Assembly (NCBI RefSeq): GCF_910588715.1
Contig: NZ_CAJURG010000008.1
Location: 1-64,000, forward strand
DNA from: an uncultured Clostridium sp.
GTDB taxonomy: Bacteria > Bacillota > Clostridia > Clostridiales > Clostridiaceae
DNA length: 64,000 nt
Direction of reading: 5' to 3'
The position numbers and the translations under genes were made by a program. This document shows, piece after piece, positions 24,792-33,877 of the stretch. The notes under the pieces were generated by a model. The model was not told the DNA's origin. It did no database searches and worked only from the letters and a program-made list of their open reading frames with translations. Numbering within the stretch: the stretch's first letter is position 1; each line of letters begins with the position of its first letter.

Positions 24792-25670
24792 TTATAAAGA
24801 TTTTCTGTATTGGGAAGGTGTACAGTTTTTATACTTTTTGAATTGCTTTACAAAATAACTAAAGTTATCTATTCCAACACTTAATGCAATATTAGAAATT
24901 GAGAGTGTTTCAGTTTGCAGAAGTTCTGTAGCTTTTTCGATTCTATAACTATTAATATATTCTACAGGTGTTTTTCCAATTACACTTTTAAAAAACCTAC
25001 AAAAATATTGAACATTCATATTTGCTTCTAAAGCTAAATCTTCAATATATATTTTATCATTGTAATTTTCATGAATATAGTTAAGTATTTTTTTTATTAA
25101 ATCTATCTTATAATCTTTTTTTATAGATTTAATATTTTTCTTATTTAATAACATATCTTCAGAAATTAATAGTGAAATTATCTTGTATAAAGATGATTTG
25201 ATATTTAACTGCCATCCATTATTAGAAGTTTTATATATATTTATCATATCTAAAATCTCTTTAAGTATTTTTTTTTTAACTTTACTGTTTTTCGGAAGTG
25301 ATGTTGGAAAACTAATTATATTATTTAATATAGGTATAATATAATTTATTTCACAATAGTCGAAATATGAACTACTTAATATTTGGGGTGAAAAAACAAT
25401 AGCATGATGTAAAGATGCTTTATTATCTACTGAATTAATAAGATGTAATTGTTCTGAATTTATAAAGAAATAATCTCCAGGTTTTGCAATTATAGTAACC
25501 ATATCAATATCAATTTTTAATTCACCCTTTTCTATATATATAATTTCAATTTCATTGTGCCAGTGAAAAGGGACAGAATAATTTCCTATTGAATCTAAGT
25601 GACTGTATATGTGAAAAGGAAACATAGCAGTTCCATGATTGGATTTTTCTTTTAAGTTTATATTTGCCAT
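24792..25670 (-). CDS. AraC-family transcriptional regulator with cupin sensor domain
   Basis: About 292 aa. An N-terminal cupin-like ligand-binding domain contains HWHNEIEIIYIEKGEL and GDYFFINSEQLH. Two C-terminal helix-turn-helices follow, the first beginning IYIEDLALEANMNVQYFCRFFK and the second SISNIALSVGIDNFSYFVKQFKK, ending in the family motif TPSQYR (each quoted in part). The ATG at 25670 has AAGGAGG 10 bases upstream. It is transcribed away from the glucosidase gene, with 165 bases between. It is therefore the likely regulator of the GH13-PTS genes, responding to the sugar or its phosphate. Confidence 0.93.
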   Translation of the reverse strand: MANINLKEKSNHGTAMFPFHIYSHLDSIGNYSVPFHWHNEIEIIYIEKGELKIDIDMVTIIAKPGDYFFINSEQLHLINSVDNKASLHHAIVFSPQILSSSYFDYCEINYIIPILNNIISFPTSLPKNSKVKKKILKEILDMINIYKTSNNGWQLNIKSSLYKIISLLISEDMLLNKKNIKSIKKDYKIDLIKKILNYIHENYNDKIYIEDLALEANMNVQYFCRFFKSVIGKTPVEYINSYRIEKATELLQTETLSISNIALSVGIDNFSYFVKQFKKYKNCTPSQYRKSL

Positions 25671-25805
25671 AAAAATAAACCTCCTTAAAAAAGTCAAAAT
25701 AATGTTATTTTAGGATAAAATAGAGCAAGTTTAAAAAAAAAATAGTATGTATAATACAATTATAGATTGATATAAATGAAAATCAATATATATTTTTAGC
25801 ATAAA

Positions 25806-25819
25806 AGAAAACGTTATAA
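25806..25819 (+). promoter_or_regulatory. Candidate cre (CcpA) site before the glucosidase gene
   Basis: AGAAAACGTTATAA matches the central AAAACGTT of the cre consensus but not both ends. It lies 17 bases before the ATG. Confidence 0.35.
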
Positions 25820-25835
25820 ATAGGTAGGTGATTTT

Positions 25836-27473
25836 ATGGAGCGCAAGTGGTGGCATGACTCAATAGTATATCAAATTTATCCACGTAGTTATATGGATAG
25901 TAATAATGATGGAATTGGAGATTTGAGAGGAATAATATCAAAGTTAGGTTATTTAAGAGATTTAGGTATAGATGTAATTTGGCTTAGTCCAGTATATAAA
26001 TCTCCTAATGTAGATAATGGTTATGACATAAGCGATTACTATGACATAATGGATGAATTTGGAACAATGGATGATATGAAGGAATTAATTAATAAGGCTA
26101 AAGAATTTAATATTAAAATTCTTATGGATTTAGTTGTTAATCATACATCTGATAAACATAAGTGGTTCATTGAGGCAATAAAAGGAAAGGATAATCCTTA
26201 TAGAGATTTTTATATTTGGAGAGACCCAGTAGATGGGGGTGTTCCAAATGAACTTCAATCAAATTTTGGAGGACCAGCATGGACTTATGATGAGGCATCG
26301 GGTCAATATTATTTCCATTTACATGATAAGAGACAACCAGACTTAAATTGGGAAAATCCCTTAGTAAGAGAAAAAATATATGAAATGATTAATTTTTGGT
26401 TAGAACTTGGAGTAGGTGGATTTAGATTAGATGTTATAGATTTAATAGGTAAAGATGTAGATAAACTAATAACTAAAAATGGACCTAAGTTACATGAATA
26501 TTTACAAGAGATGAATAAAAGAACTTTTGGAGGATATGACTCATTAACTGTTGGAGAAACATGGGGAGCAACACCAGAAATAGCTAAGTTATATAGTTCA
26601 CCAAATAGAAAAGAATTAAGTATGGTATTCCAGTTTGAAGTTATTTCATTAGATAAACAAGAAGGTAAAAGTAGATGGGATTTAGCACCTTTAGATTTCA
26701 TAAAGTTTAAAGAAACTTTTAAGAAATGGCAAGTAGAATTATACGAAGAAGGTTGGAATAGTTTATTTGGAAATAATCATGATCTTCCAAGAATAGTTTC
26801 AAGGTGGGGAAATGATAAAGAATTTAGAGTTGAAAGTGCAAAAATGTTAGCTACTATGTTGCATATGCAAAAGGGGACGCCTTACATTTATCAAGGTGAA
26901 GAAATAGGAATGACTAATATAAGACTTAATTCTATAAAAGATTACAATGATATAGAAACTTTAAATGTTTATAAAGCGCGAAGAGCTTTAGGATATAGCG
27001 AGCAAGATGTTATGAATTCTATTTATGCAAAGAGTAGAGATAATGGAAGAACTCCAATGCAATGGAGCAAAGAAAAAAATGCAGGTTTTACAGAAGGAAA
27101 AGCATGGTTACATATAAATGATAATTATCGTTATATAAATGTAGAAGATTCAATTAATGATGAAAATTCAATATTAAATTATTATAAGAAACTAATAAAA
27201 CTAAGAAGAGAGAATGATGTAATTAAATATGGGACTTTTGAATTGATTTTAGATAATCATAAAGAGGTATTTGCATATATAAGGAAGTATAAAAATATAG
27301 AACTTTTAGTAATATGCAATTTCTATAGTAATAATATAGAAATTGAATTACCAAATGAATATAGTGAGTATTCCTATGAAACTTTATTAACAAATTATAC
27401 TGATAGTGCAAAGTTTAGCAATGTTATAAGTTTAAGACCATATGAAACAATAGTTTATAAGTTTAAAAAATAA
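25836..27473 (+). CDS. GH13 alpha-glucosidase (oligo-1,6-glucosidase / trehalose-6-phosphate hydrolase group)
   Basis: 545-aa cytoplasmic glycoside hydrolase that cleaves terminal alpha-glucosidic bonds. The TIM-barrel motifs are clear: MDLVVNHTS, GFRLDVIDLI with nucleophile Asp199, TVGETWG with acid/base Glu241, and NNHDLPR with Asp316. QPDLNWENP is typical of the oligo-1,6-glucosidase subfamily, and the Val after Asp199 goes with alpha-1,6 rather than alpha-1,4 preference. Linked to a PTS EIIBC, it probably acts on an imported, phosphorylated glucosyl disaccharide such as isomaltulose-, sucrose-isomer- or trehalose-phosphate. Substrate cannot be fixed by eye. The weak site TAGGTAGGTG precedes the ATG. 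Confidence 0.9.
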   Translation: MERKWWHDSIVYQIYPRSYMDSNNDGIGDLRGIISKLGYLRDLGIDVIWLSPVYKSPNVDNGYDISDYYDIMDEFGTMDDMKELINKAKEFNIKILMDLVVNHTSDKHKWFIEAIKGKDNPYRDFYIWRDPVDGGVPNELQSNFGGPAWTYDEASGQYYFHLHDKRQPDLNWENPLVREKIYEMINFWLELGVGGFRLDVIDLIGKDVDKLITKNGPKLHEYLQEMNKRTFGGYDSLTVGETWGATPEIAKLYSSPNRKELSMVFQFEVISLDKQEGKSRWDLAPLDFIKFKETFKKWQVELYEEGWNSLFGNNHDLPRIVSRWGNDKEFRVESAKMLATMLHMQKGTPYIYQGEEIGMTNIRLNSIKDYNDIETLNVYKARRALGYSEQDVMNSIYAKSRDNGRTPMQWSKEKNAGFTEGKAWLHINDNYRYINVEDSINDENSILNYYKKLIKLRRENDVIKYGTFELILDNHKEVFAYIRKYKNIELLVICNFYSNNIEIELPNEYSEYSYETLLTNYTDSAKFSNVISLRPYETIVYKFKK

Positions 27474-27552
27474 TTTTGGAGCGGCTATTGATAATACATC
27501 AATTAAAGATTTATTATCAAAGCCAATCTATAAAATAAATTTATATAATTAA

Positions 27553-27566
27553 TGAAAACGATTTTT
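27553..27566 (+). promoter_or_regulatory. Candidate cre (CcpA) site before the PTS gene
   Basis: TGAAAACGATTTTT matches TGNAANCGNW of the cre consensus; the final CA is absent. It lies 22 bases before the EIIBC ATG. Confidence 0.4.
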
Positions 27567-27587
27567 AAGAAAGGTGGAGAGAAAAAT

Positions 27588-29024
27588 ATGGCTACAGAGC
27601 AAAAAATAAAAACTAGCTCAAAAGAAATTTTAGACATAATTGGTGGAAAGGATAATATTATAAGTGCAGCTCACTGTGCAACCAGATTAAGATTAGTTTT
27701 AAAAGATGAAAGTATAGTTGATTTAGATAGGTTATCAGATGTTGAAATAGTAAAAGGTTATTTTTCAAATTCAGGTCAATTTCAGATAATAATTGGTAGT
27801 GGAACTGTTGATGAAGTATATAAAGAAATAATTGCTTTAGCAGGAATAACAGAATCTAGCAAAGAGGAGATTAAAAAGAAAGCAGATGAGAAATTGAATC
27901 CTCTTCAAGCATTAGTTAAGACATTATCTAATTTATTCGTTCCAATATTACCAGCATTAATTGCTAGTGGTTTATTAATGGGAATAAATAATGTGCTAAC
28001 ATCGCAAGATTTGTTTATTCAAGGTAAATCTATAGTAGAAGCATATCCTCAAATTGCAGATTTAGCTAGGCTAATAAATACTTTTGCAAATGCAGCATAT
28101 GTATTTTTACCAATATTAATAGCATTTTCAGCTACTAAGTTATTTGGAGGAAATCCGTATTTAGGAGCAGTTATTGGAATGATAATGGTTCATCCAGATT
28201 TATTAAATGGATATAGTTATGGGGCTGCAGTTGTTGATGGAACAATTCCAACTTGGAATATATTTGGATTAAGTATAGAAAGTGTAGGTTATCAAGGTAC
28301 AGTATTACCTGTAATTGCATCTTCGTATATTTTAGCTAAGATTGAAAAGCTTTTAAGAAAGGTAATTCCAGAATTCTTAGATAACTTATTAACTCCGTTA
28401 TTTACAGTATTTATTACAGGACTTGCAACATTTATGGTAGTAGGACCAATAATGCGAGGCGCTGGTGAAATCATAACAAATGCTCTTATGTGGCTTTATA
28501 ATACTTTGGGATTCCTTGGAGGAGCAGTATTAGGATTTATATATGCACCTCTTACAATGACTGGAATGCATCATAGTATACTTCCAGTAGAAATGCAATT
28601 ATTCGCTAATATAGCAGTAACTGGAGGTTCATTTTTCTTAGCAATTGCATCTTGTAACAATGTAGCACAAGGTGCAGCGTCATTAGCATCAATTATTACA
28701 TCAAAAAATAAAAAATTAAGAAGCATAGCATTAACATCAGGTATATCAGCATTATTAGGGATTACTGAACCAGCTATGTTTGGTGTTAATTTAAAGTTAA
28801 AAACACCCTTCTATTCTGCTATGATAGGTAGTGCTTTGGGTTCTGCATATTCGGTATTTACAAATGTATTAAATGTATCTCCAGGGCCAACAGGGATTAT
28901 AGGTTTTGTAACAATAAGACCTCAAAATATAGTAAACTTCTTTATCTCGCTTGGAATAGCTTTTGTGGTTACATTTATATTAACATTAGTTTTATCTAAA
29001 AAAAATAAAAGTATAACTATTTAG
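27588..29024 (+). CDS. PTS EIIBC, glucosyl-disaccharide (sucrose/trehalose-type) transporter
   Basis: 478-aa membrane permease that takes up and phosphorylates its sugar. The EIIB domain lies at about 1-85, with the phosphorylated Cys in SAAHCATRLRL. The EIIC domain has about ten membrane segments, with FGGNPYLGAVIGMIMVHP, GFIYAPLTMTGMHHSILPVE and GITEPAMFGVNL (each quoted in part) as substrate-channel motifs. There is no EIIA domain or EIIA gene nearby, so phosphate must come from another EIIA, probably a glucose-type one like that at 63640. The ATG at 27588 is preferred to 27552 because AAGGTGGAG lies just before it. It ends the sugar operon. Confidence 0.93.
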   Translation: MATEQKIKTSSKEILDIIGGKDNIISAAHCATRLRLVLKDESIVDLDRLSDVEIVKGYFSNSGQFQIIIGSGTVDEVYKEIIALAGITESSKEEIKKKADEKLNPLQALVKTLSNLFVPILPALIASGLLMGINNVLTSQDLFIQGKSIVEAYPQIADLARLINTFANAAYVFLPILIAFSATKLFGGNPYLGAVIGMIMVHPDLLNGYSYGAAVVDGTIPTWNIFGLSIESVGYQGTVLPVIASSYILAKIEKLLRKVIPEFLDNLLTPLFTVFITGLATFMVVGPIMRGAGEIITNALMWLYNTLGFLGGAVLGFIYAPLTMTGMHHSILPVEMQLFANIAVTGGSFFLAIASCNNVAQGAASLASIITSKNKKLRSIALTSGISALLGITEPAMFGVNLKLKTPFYSAMIGSALGSAYSVFTNVLNVSPGPTGIIGFVTIRPQNIVNFFISLGIAFVVTFILTLVLSKKNKSITI

Positions 29025-29463
29025 AGAGATATTCAAGGAGAAAGAGTTAAAATATATCTACAAATTTAGTATAAAAATTAAAATTAAAAATAATAAACAA
29101 GGTGAAATACAATGGTAAAGTCTTGAAATGCAAAGATTTTTCCGTTGTATTTTATTATATTTTGAATAATACATGTTAGATTTGTGATTCTAAAAAGATT
29201 CTTTAATGGTGAGTAGAAATAAAAAATCTATTAAATATACGATAAAGATAATTTATAACGATAACACTATATTTAGTAAATAAAACAAAAGATATGTATA
29301 GAGTTGTTAAAATTATAATCATTTAGTATAAGGAAGTATGTTGGAAAATAGAATTATAGTTTTATCTGAATTAAAGCTAATTATAAATATATATTATATA
29401 TAAAATAAGAGTTTTTACATATTTTCCAATGTGTAGCACACTTTTTTGAGAAGAGGAGTTTAA
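29025..29463. other. Gap after the PTS gene, with the broken leader of module copy B
   Basis: It has a likely terminator (29104-29155: AAATACAATGG pairing with CCGTTGTATTT, then TTATTATATTTT). Then comes AT-rich DNA ending in GCTAATTATAAATATATATT at about 29381-29400, the same words that stand before module copy C at 33847. No gene was found. Confidence 0.6.
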
Positions 29464-29694
29464 AATGGAAAAATTTATTTAAAAGAACAATTAAAACAAT
29501 TAAAAAAGTATAAAATTGAAGTTATTAAAAGTATACATGATACTGTTAATATACTAGAGAAAAATTATGGTATTAGGGATGTAGAGCAAGATTTAGGTGG
29601 ATATGTAGTTATAGCAGAAAATATCGTAGATATCGAAATAATGAAACAAGATAAATTACAGGTTTAATACCAGAATATACCAATGTAATTAAAA
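29464..29694 (+). pseudogene. Broken 112-aa element gene, module copy B
   Basis: It begins ATGGAAAAATTTATTTAA, an early stop from a frameshift. In the next frame it reads ILEKNYGIRDVEQDLGGYVV and then IAENIVDIEIMKQDKLQ, clearly the same family as the proteins at 13719 and 33942. A second frameshift near 29664 and a deletion after about 29694 remove the C-terminus. It must be non-functional. Confidence 0.85.
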
Positions 29695-29919
29695 TACTCA
29701 ATAGAGAAAATTTATATCAAGGAGCTAAAGAGAGATGAAGTAAGGTTCTGTGTCTACAAGGCCACTAGAAGAGGTGATGAAACATACATTCCAAGAAGTC
29801 TTGATGTAACAGAACTAGAATTAATAGAGCTAATAAAAGAAAAAACTAAGTTAAGAGAAAGATTGAAAAAGCAAGCTAATTTAATTACACAGATTGAAGC
29901 TTTACAGTATAAATCATAA
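29695..29919 (+). pseudogene. Broken 97-aa element gene, module copy B
   Basis: It lacks a start. The frame SIEKIYIKELKRDEVRFCVY then KATRRGDETYIPRSLDVTE matches the protein at 14070 and the copy at 34297. It is fused by deletion directly to the broken 112-aa gene. The tail beyond the conserved part is replaced by unrelated sequence to the stop at 29919. Confidence 0.82.
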
Positions 29920-30115
29920 TATAGTAGTCTAGAGGAAATAAAAAATGAAAACTTTACTAAATATAAAGAATATTCGTTAGTAGCTTATAATTTTGATACT
30001 ATAGGTTTTGAAAAAAATTAAAGAGTATCTACTAGATGAAATAAAGCAAATAAAGGATAATGGAGAGATAACTGTAGAGACGAGTTTAAGAAGATTAGCA
30101 TTAATATATGATTGA
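29920..30115 (+). pseudogene. Unassigned coding remnant before attachment site 3
   Basis: Short frames such as YLLDEIKQIKDNGEITVETS, interrupted by stops, look like a decayed helical protein. I cannot assign the family. Transcription would run into the site at 30144. Confidence 0.4.
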
Positions 30116-30143
30116 AAGAATTTTGAAAATTATTAAAAAAATA

Positions 30144-30207
30144 AACCTCACTTAATACTGATACGGAGAACCGTACCATAAATAAGTGAGGTTTTTACTG
30201 AAATTGT
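30144..30207 (+). repeat. Attachment site 3: right end of element 2
   Basis: The core GAACCGTACCATAAATAA is at 30168-30185, identical to the rlmH 3' end. The outer dyad AACCTCACTTA (30144)/TAAGTGAGGTT (30183) and the inner CGG-AGAA-CCG match site 2. The right side, GTGAGGTTTTTACTG then AAATTG, is identical to the left end of element 2, so another element end (or the native flank) starts here. Confidence 0.92.
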
Positions 30208-30225
30208 ATAATTAAGTATATAGTA

Positions 30226-30266
30226 AAACTGCGATAGGATATAAATGTTCTATCGCAGTTTTTTTA
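30226..30266 (+). terminator. Terminator just inside the third segment
   Basis: AAACTGCGATAG pairs with CTATCGCAGTTT, then TTTTT. It would block read-through from element 2 into the defence operon. It may also be the ancestral rlmH terminator. Confidence 0.9.
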
Positions 30267-30342
30267 TTGTTTATAGATATTAAGAATAAGTGTATTATAA
30301 ATATCAGTTATTTTATTAATAAGGACCAATATAAAGTTAAAA

Positions 30343-30372
30343 TTTACAAATTATAATGGTATAATTTATAAT
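30343..30372 (+). promoter_or_regulatory. Probable promoter of the Lamassu-like operon
   Basis: TTTACA, an 18-base spacer and TATAAT lie about 80 bases before the first gene. Confidence 0.5.
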
Positions 30373-30454
30373 ATAAGTGATTATTTTTTTATAAATCATA
30401 AGATATGGAAAAATTAGTTTAAATTAAGCTACAATTAGAGAGGGATAATAGATT

Positions 30455-31600
30455 ATGTACTCTACAGGTGAGAGTGGTATAAAGAGTTTAGCTGGTTTTG
30501 CTTATCAGATAAAAGTATTTATATATTATATGGCTTTATTGCAAAAAAACCAACAGATTGAATTTGAAACTTTAGAAGATGTAAACATAAAAAGCTTTGA
30601 AACTAGTAAAATAGATAATAATAGTGAAAGTTATAAATGTATAATTGGAAATATAGAAGGTAATATTGCAATACAAGTAAAAAGGACAAGTATTTCAAGT
30701 AAAAGCGCAGAAAAAATATTATACAATTGGATAATTACTGAAAAAAATTACAGCAATATTAAAAGTTACATATTATTTACTGATGAGGAATATGGAAATG
30801 AAGATAATGTTTTTGAGACAAATGCTGAAGAGTTATTTAATAAGATAAATAATTCAAACAAAAAAGCAAATTCTTTAATTACAATAGTAAAAAATATGTT
30901 CAATGGAAATTTAGAAGAATTTAAATCTATTTATAATAGTATTAAAGATAAATATGAATTCAAATCTATAGAAGAAATTGACAATGAAATATTAAATCGA
31001 TATGAAGATAGATTTCAAAGAGGCGGTATACCAGAAGCTATATATTATATTAGAATACAAGAGTTAATGAGATATATTACTGAAGAAATTATGAAATCTG
31101 TAAGTGGAGGAAAACCATTTATTTGTACATATGATAAATTTATAAAGTTGATAGTAGAAATATGCAGGAGTATAGATGAAGATGAGCCTGTAATAAGTTA
31201 TTCCTCATTTAAAAATAATAATACAATAGATTGGGAGGATTTAGACGTTATAAATTCTAGAGAGTGTATTCAATTGAATGAATGTAATTTATCTAGAAAG
31301 AGTATAGAAACCCATCTTATGTATAAAATTTATTATGAATCTTTAAAGTGTTCTTATATGGAGAATAATAGGGTGAGAAAGATAGATGAAATTGAGGATA
31401 CAACATATGAAAATTATGAATTTTCCAAAGTTATATTAGAGCAAAATAATAATGATACGCCTATAAATAGGCTTATTGAAGTTAAAGGTAAACCAAACTC
31501 ATATGCGAAGAATGAGCAAATAAAATATGGAGCAGCAATATATTTAACAAGAGCTGACATTGAAGAAGAAAGGCAAATTTCTTGGAAGGATGATATGTAA
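30455..31600 (+). CDS. Effector of a Lamassu/ABC-3C-like system: Cap4-type nuclease plus C-terminal adaptor domain
   Basis: 381 aa. The N-terminus SLAGFAYQIKVFIYYMAL, then LEDVN and NIAIQVKRTS (E...QxK), matches Cap4/DUF4297-type PD-(D/E)xK nuclease domains, which cut DNA. The C-terminal half, around 240-381, is the sort of domain that ABC three-component (ABC-3C) effectors use to dock on the ATPase complex. It overlaps the middle gene by one base (TAATG). In Lamassu systems the order LmuA nuclease, LmuC, LmuB ATPase is the same. It is predicted to be held inactive until phage infection. The nuclease assignment is by motif only. Confidence 0.72.
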   Translation: MYSTGESGIKSLAGFAYQIKVFIYYMALLQKNQQIEFETLEDVNIKSFETSKIDNNSESYKCIIGNIEGNIAIQVKRTSISSKSAEKILYNWIITEKNYSNIKSYILFTDEEYGNEDNVFETNAEELFNKINNSNKKANSLITIVKNMFNGNLEEFKSIYNSIKDKYEFKSIEEIDNEILNRYEDRFQRGGIPEAIYYIRIQELMRYITEEIMKSVSGGKPFICTYDKFIKLIVEICRSIDEDEPVISYSSFKNNNTIDWEDLDVINSRECIQLNECNLSRKSIETHLMYKIYYESLKCSYMENNRVRKIDEIEDTTYENYEFSKVILEQNNNDTPINRLIEVKGKPNSYAKNEQIKYGAAIYLTRADIEEERQISWKDDM

Positions 31601-32031
31601 TGTCAAAGAATATGATATTAGCAGAAGCGATTATAATAAGTAGGTATTCAGATATAATATTGGGAATATTACAAAGACATAAAGAACTTAGCATTAATAA
31701 AGTTTTGGTGTTTTCTTTTTTAATAAAGAAGAATATATTTAATGTTAAAGAAGTTTATAGTGTTAAAAACTCTAGAGATATAATGTTAAAGTGTATTTCT
31801 AAGTTATCTGGTGCATTTCAGGATTACTGTAATGAGATTGAATACATTTTTAAGGCAATTCATTTATTAATTAAAAATGGTGATTTAATATTTGAAAATC
31901 AACAAATAAGGTATGTTTCAAAAAGTAATAAATCTACTTTTGTAGTAGAAAAGTTTATAGATAAATGTATAAATGAAAGTAAAAAAATGACTGACAGACA
32001 ATTTTTTAAGGAGGTTATGAATAATGTTTAA
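31600..32031 (+). CDS. Middle component of the Lamassu/ABC-3C-like system (LmuC-like)
   Basis: 143 aa, helical, with a likely winged helix (ILQRHKELSINKVLVFSFLI, then LLIKNGDLIFENQQIRYVS). ABC-3C middle components have this size and fold and bridge the ATPase and the effector. It overlaps both neighbours: 1 base with the nuclease gene and 8 bases with the ATPase gene. The three proteins are thus made together, as expected for a complex. Confidence 0.7.
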   Translation: MSKNMILAEAIIISRYSDIILGILQRHKELSINKVLVFSFLIKKNIFNVKEVYSVKNSRDIMLKCISKLSGAFQDYCNEIEYIFKAIHLLIKNGDLIFENQQIRYVSKSNKSTFVVEKFIDKCINESKKMTDRQFFKEVMNNV

Positions 32032-33787
32032 GATAGATAAGTTGATAATGAAGGATATCTTAAATAAAGAATATACATATAAATTTGATTATGGAATTAA
32101 TTATTTTAAAGGTAAAAATAGTTCAGGAAAAACTGAGTTTTATAAATTTATAGATTTTATGTTAGGCTCATCGGAAAAAATAAATAAGCAGTATTGGTAT
32201 AAAGATACTTTAAAAGAAGCTACAATGGAACTTTCTTATAACAATATTAGTTATGTATTGACACGAACTATGAATTCAGAAGTAAACTACTTTCATTATA
32301 AAGATGAAGAGAGAGGGGATTATATAGGCAGTGCAGAATATAAGGATAAATTAAATTCTATATTTTCAAAAGAAGATTCAATATTAAAAGATTTAAGAGA
32401 ATTTACCGATGAAAATTTAACATATAGAGCATTTACAATGTTTAATTTTTTAGGAGAGAAGAGACAAGGTATTTTAAATGACTTTTTAGATAAATGTAGT
32501 GATATAAAATATTCTATAAAATTAAATCAAATATTAAATTTTATATTTAATAAGAACTTAGTTACTATTTTAGAGTTAAAGAAGGAACTTGAAAATCTTG
32601 AAAATGAAGTTAAGGTGTTAGAAAAGTCAGTAAATAGATTTGAATTCATATGTAATAAAGTTAACTTAAATTTATGTAAGTTAAATATATCAGCTATATA
32701 TAATGGAAGAAATTCTGAAAAGATTAGAGATGAAATTAAAAGTATTAAGAATATGGAGCATAGCAAAATAAAAGAAGGTAAAAAGACTATTGCAGAGTTA
32801 GAGGTGATATATAATAATTTAGATGAACAAATTAAGATATATGAAAATCGTATTGTAGATTCAAAGAGGATGAGTGTAGAAGCGGAAAATAGAAAAATAT
32901 TATTAGATAAATTAAAGATTATTTTAAATAATACGAATGAGTTGCAGTATTTAATTGAGCCAATAACAAACTTAATAGGGGATTTAGAGAATAGTATTTC
33001 TTTTAATAAGTATATTATTAGTGATTCTACTATTAAAGATATGAAGAAACAAAGAGAAGTGATAAAACAAGAGATTTTATGTAACGATTATAGATTTAAG
33101 AGATTTAATGTTGATGAAAAGATTAAAGCAGTAGCTATTATAGAGGATTATCTAAATGAAGATATAATGTATAATGATTCAGACTTAAAAGAAAAAAGAA
33201 AAAGAATAAAGCAAATTAAAGAATTAATAAAAATATTACAAAACACAGATGATATAGATAAGGTAGAAGCTATTTCAAATAGTATTACTAATTTATATAA
33301 ATCAGCAGGTAAAGTATCTGAATTAGTAAAACATGATGTTAATCTAGATGGATTCAAAATACAGTATATAAAGAAGGGGAATATTCTCCAACCAATGATA
33401 TCTAATAATGAGGTTGAAACAAATGATGATATTAAGGTGGAAAATTCAGAAAAATACTATACAGGTAGCATGGCAAGACATACGCTTATGCAATTATCTG
33501 GATATTTAAGCTTTTTAGAACTATTAATTAAAGAAAATAGATATCCAGTTGTTCCAATTTTAGTTATAGACCACATTTCGAAACCGTTTGATGCTATAAA
33601 TAGGAGAGCTATTGGAGTAATTTTACAAAAGTTTTATGAAAAAGTAGATGAAAGCGATATACAAATATTTATGTTTGATGATAAGAATAGTGATGAATTA
33701 TTAATCACTAATGCTTCAATAAATAATTTAGTTAGTGATAGTAAAAGTGGTTTTAATCCATTTTATTATGAAGTTAAAGATAATTAG
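32024..33787 (+). CDS. SMC/Rad50-like ABC ATPase of the Lamassu/ABC-3C-like system (LmuB-like)
   Basis: 587 aa. Walker A is GKNSSGKT at residues 30-37, and the Walker B and D-loop region is VPILVIDHISKPFD near 510-523. Between them, about 180-440, is a coiled-coil region of the SMC/Rad50 or DUF3732 kind. The ABC signature region before Walker B is weak (GSMARHTLMQLSGYLSFLE). Such ATPases sense DNA ends or replication intermediates and release the nuclease. Length is short for SMC but normal for ABC-3C ATPases. It ends the operon. Confidence 0.82.
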   Translation: MFKIDKLIMKDILNKEYTYKFDYGINYFKGKNSSGKTEFYKFIDFMLGSSEKINKQYWYKDTLKEATMELSYNNISYVLTRTMNSEVNYFHYKDEERGDYIGSAEYKDKLNSIFSKEDSILKDLREFTDENLTYRAFTMFNFLGEKRQGILNDFLDKCSDIKYSIKLNQILNFIFNKNLVTILELKKELENLENEVKVLEKSVNRFEFICNKVNLNLCKLNISAIYNGRNSEKIRDEIKSIKNMEHSKIKEGKKTIAELEVIYNNLDEQIKIYENRIVDSKRMSVEAENRKILLDKLKIILNNTNELQYLIEPITNLIGDLENSISFNKYIISDSTIKDMKKQREVIKQEILCNDYRFKRFNVDEKIKAVAIIEDYLNEDIMYNDSDLKEKRKRIKQIKELIKILQNTDDIDKVEAISNSITNLYKSAGKVSELVKHDVNLDGFKIQYIKKGNILQPMISNNEVETNDDIKVENSEKYYTGSMARHTLMQLSGYLSFLELLIKENRYPVVPILVIDHISKPFDAINRRAIGVILQKFYEKVDESDIQIFMFDDKNSDELLITNASINNLVSDSKSGFNPFYYEVKDN

Positions 33788-33877
33788 TTTTAAATTTTAT
33801 AAAACTATATATTAAAGTAGCAAAGAATGTTTTAAATATAGCTAAGCTAATTATAAATATATATTATTAATTTAGAC

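Larger units (their letters stand above)
24659..30185 (+). mobile_element. SCC-like element 2, no recombinase, sugar-use cargo (5.5 kb)
   Basis: Bounded by the attachment sites at 24641 and 30168. It contains an AraC regulator, a GH13 glucosidase and a PTS EIIBC, then broken remains of the small-gene module (copy B). It has no recombinase or helicase gene, so it would depend on another element's recombinase, or it is one part of a larger element split by a third copy of the site. Confidence 0.8.

Noticed and set aside
24792..29024. AraC-GH13-EIIBC as a native chromosomal operon
   Set aside because: It lies wholly between two copies of the rlmH 3' end site with element-type inverted repeats, so it is treated as cargo.
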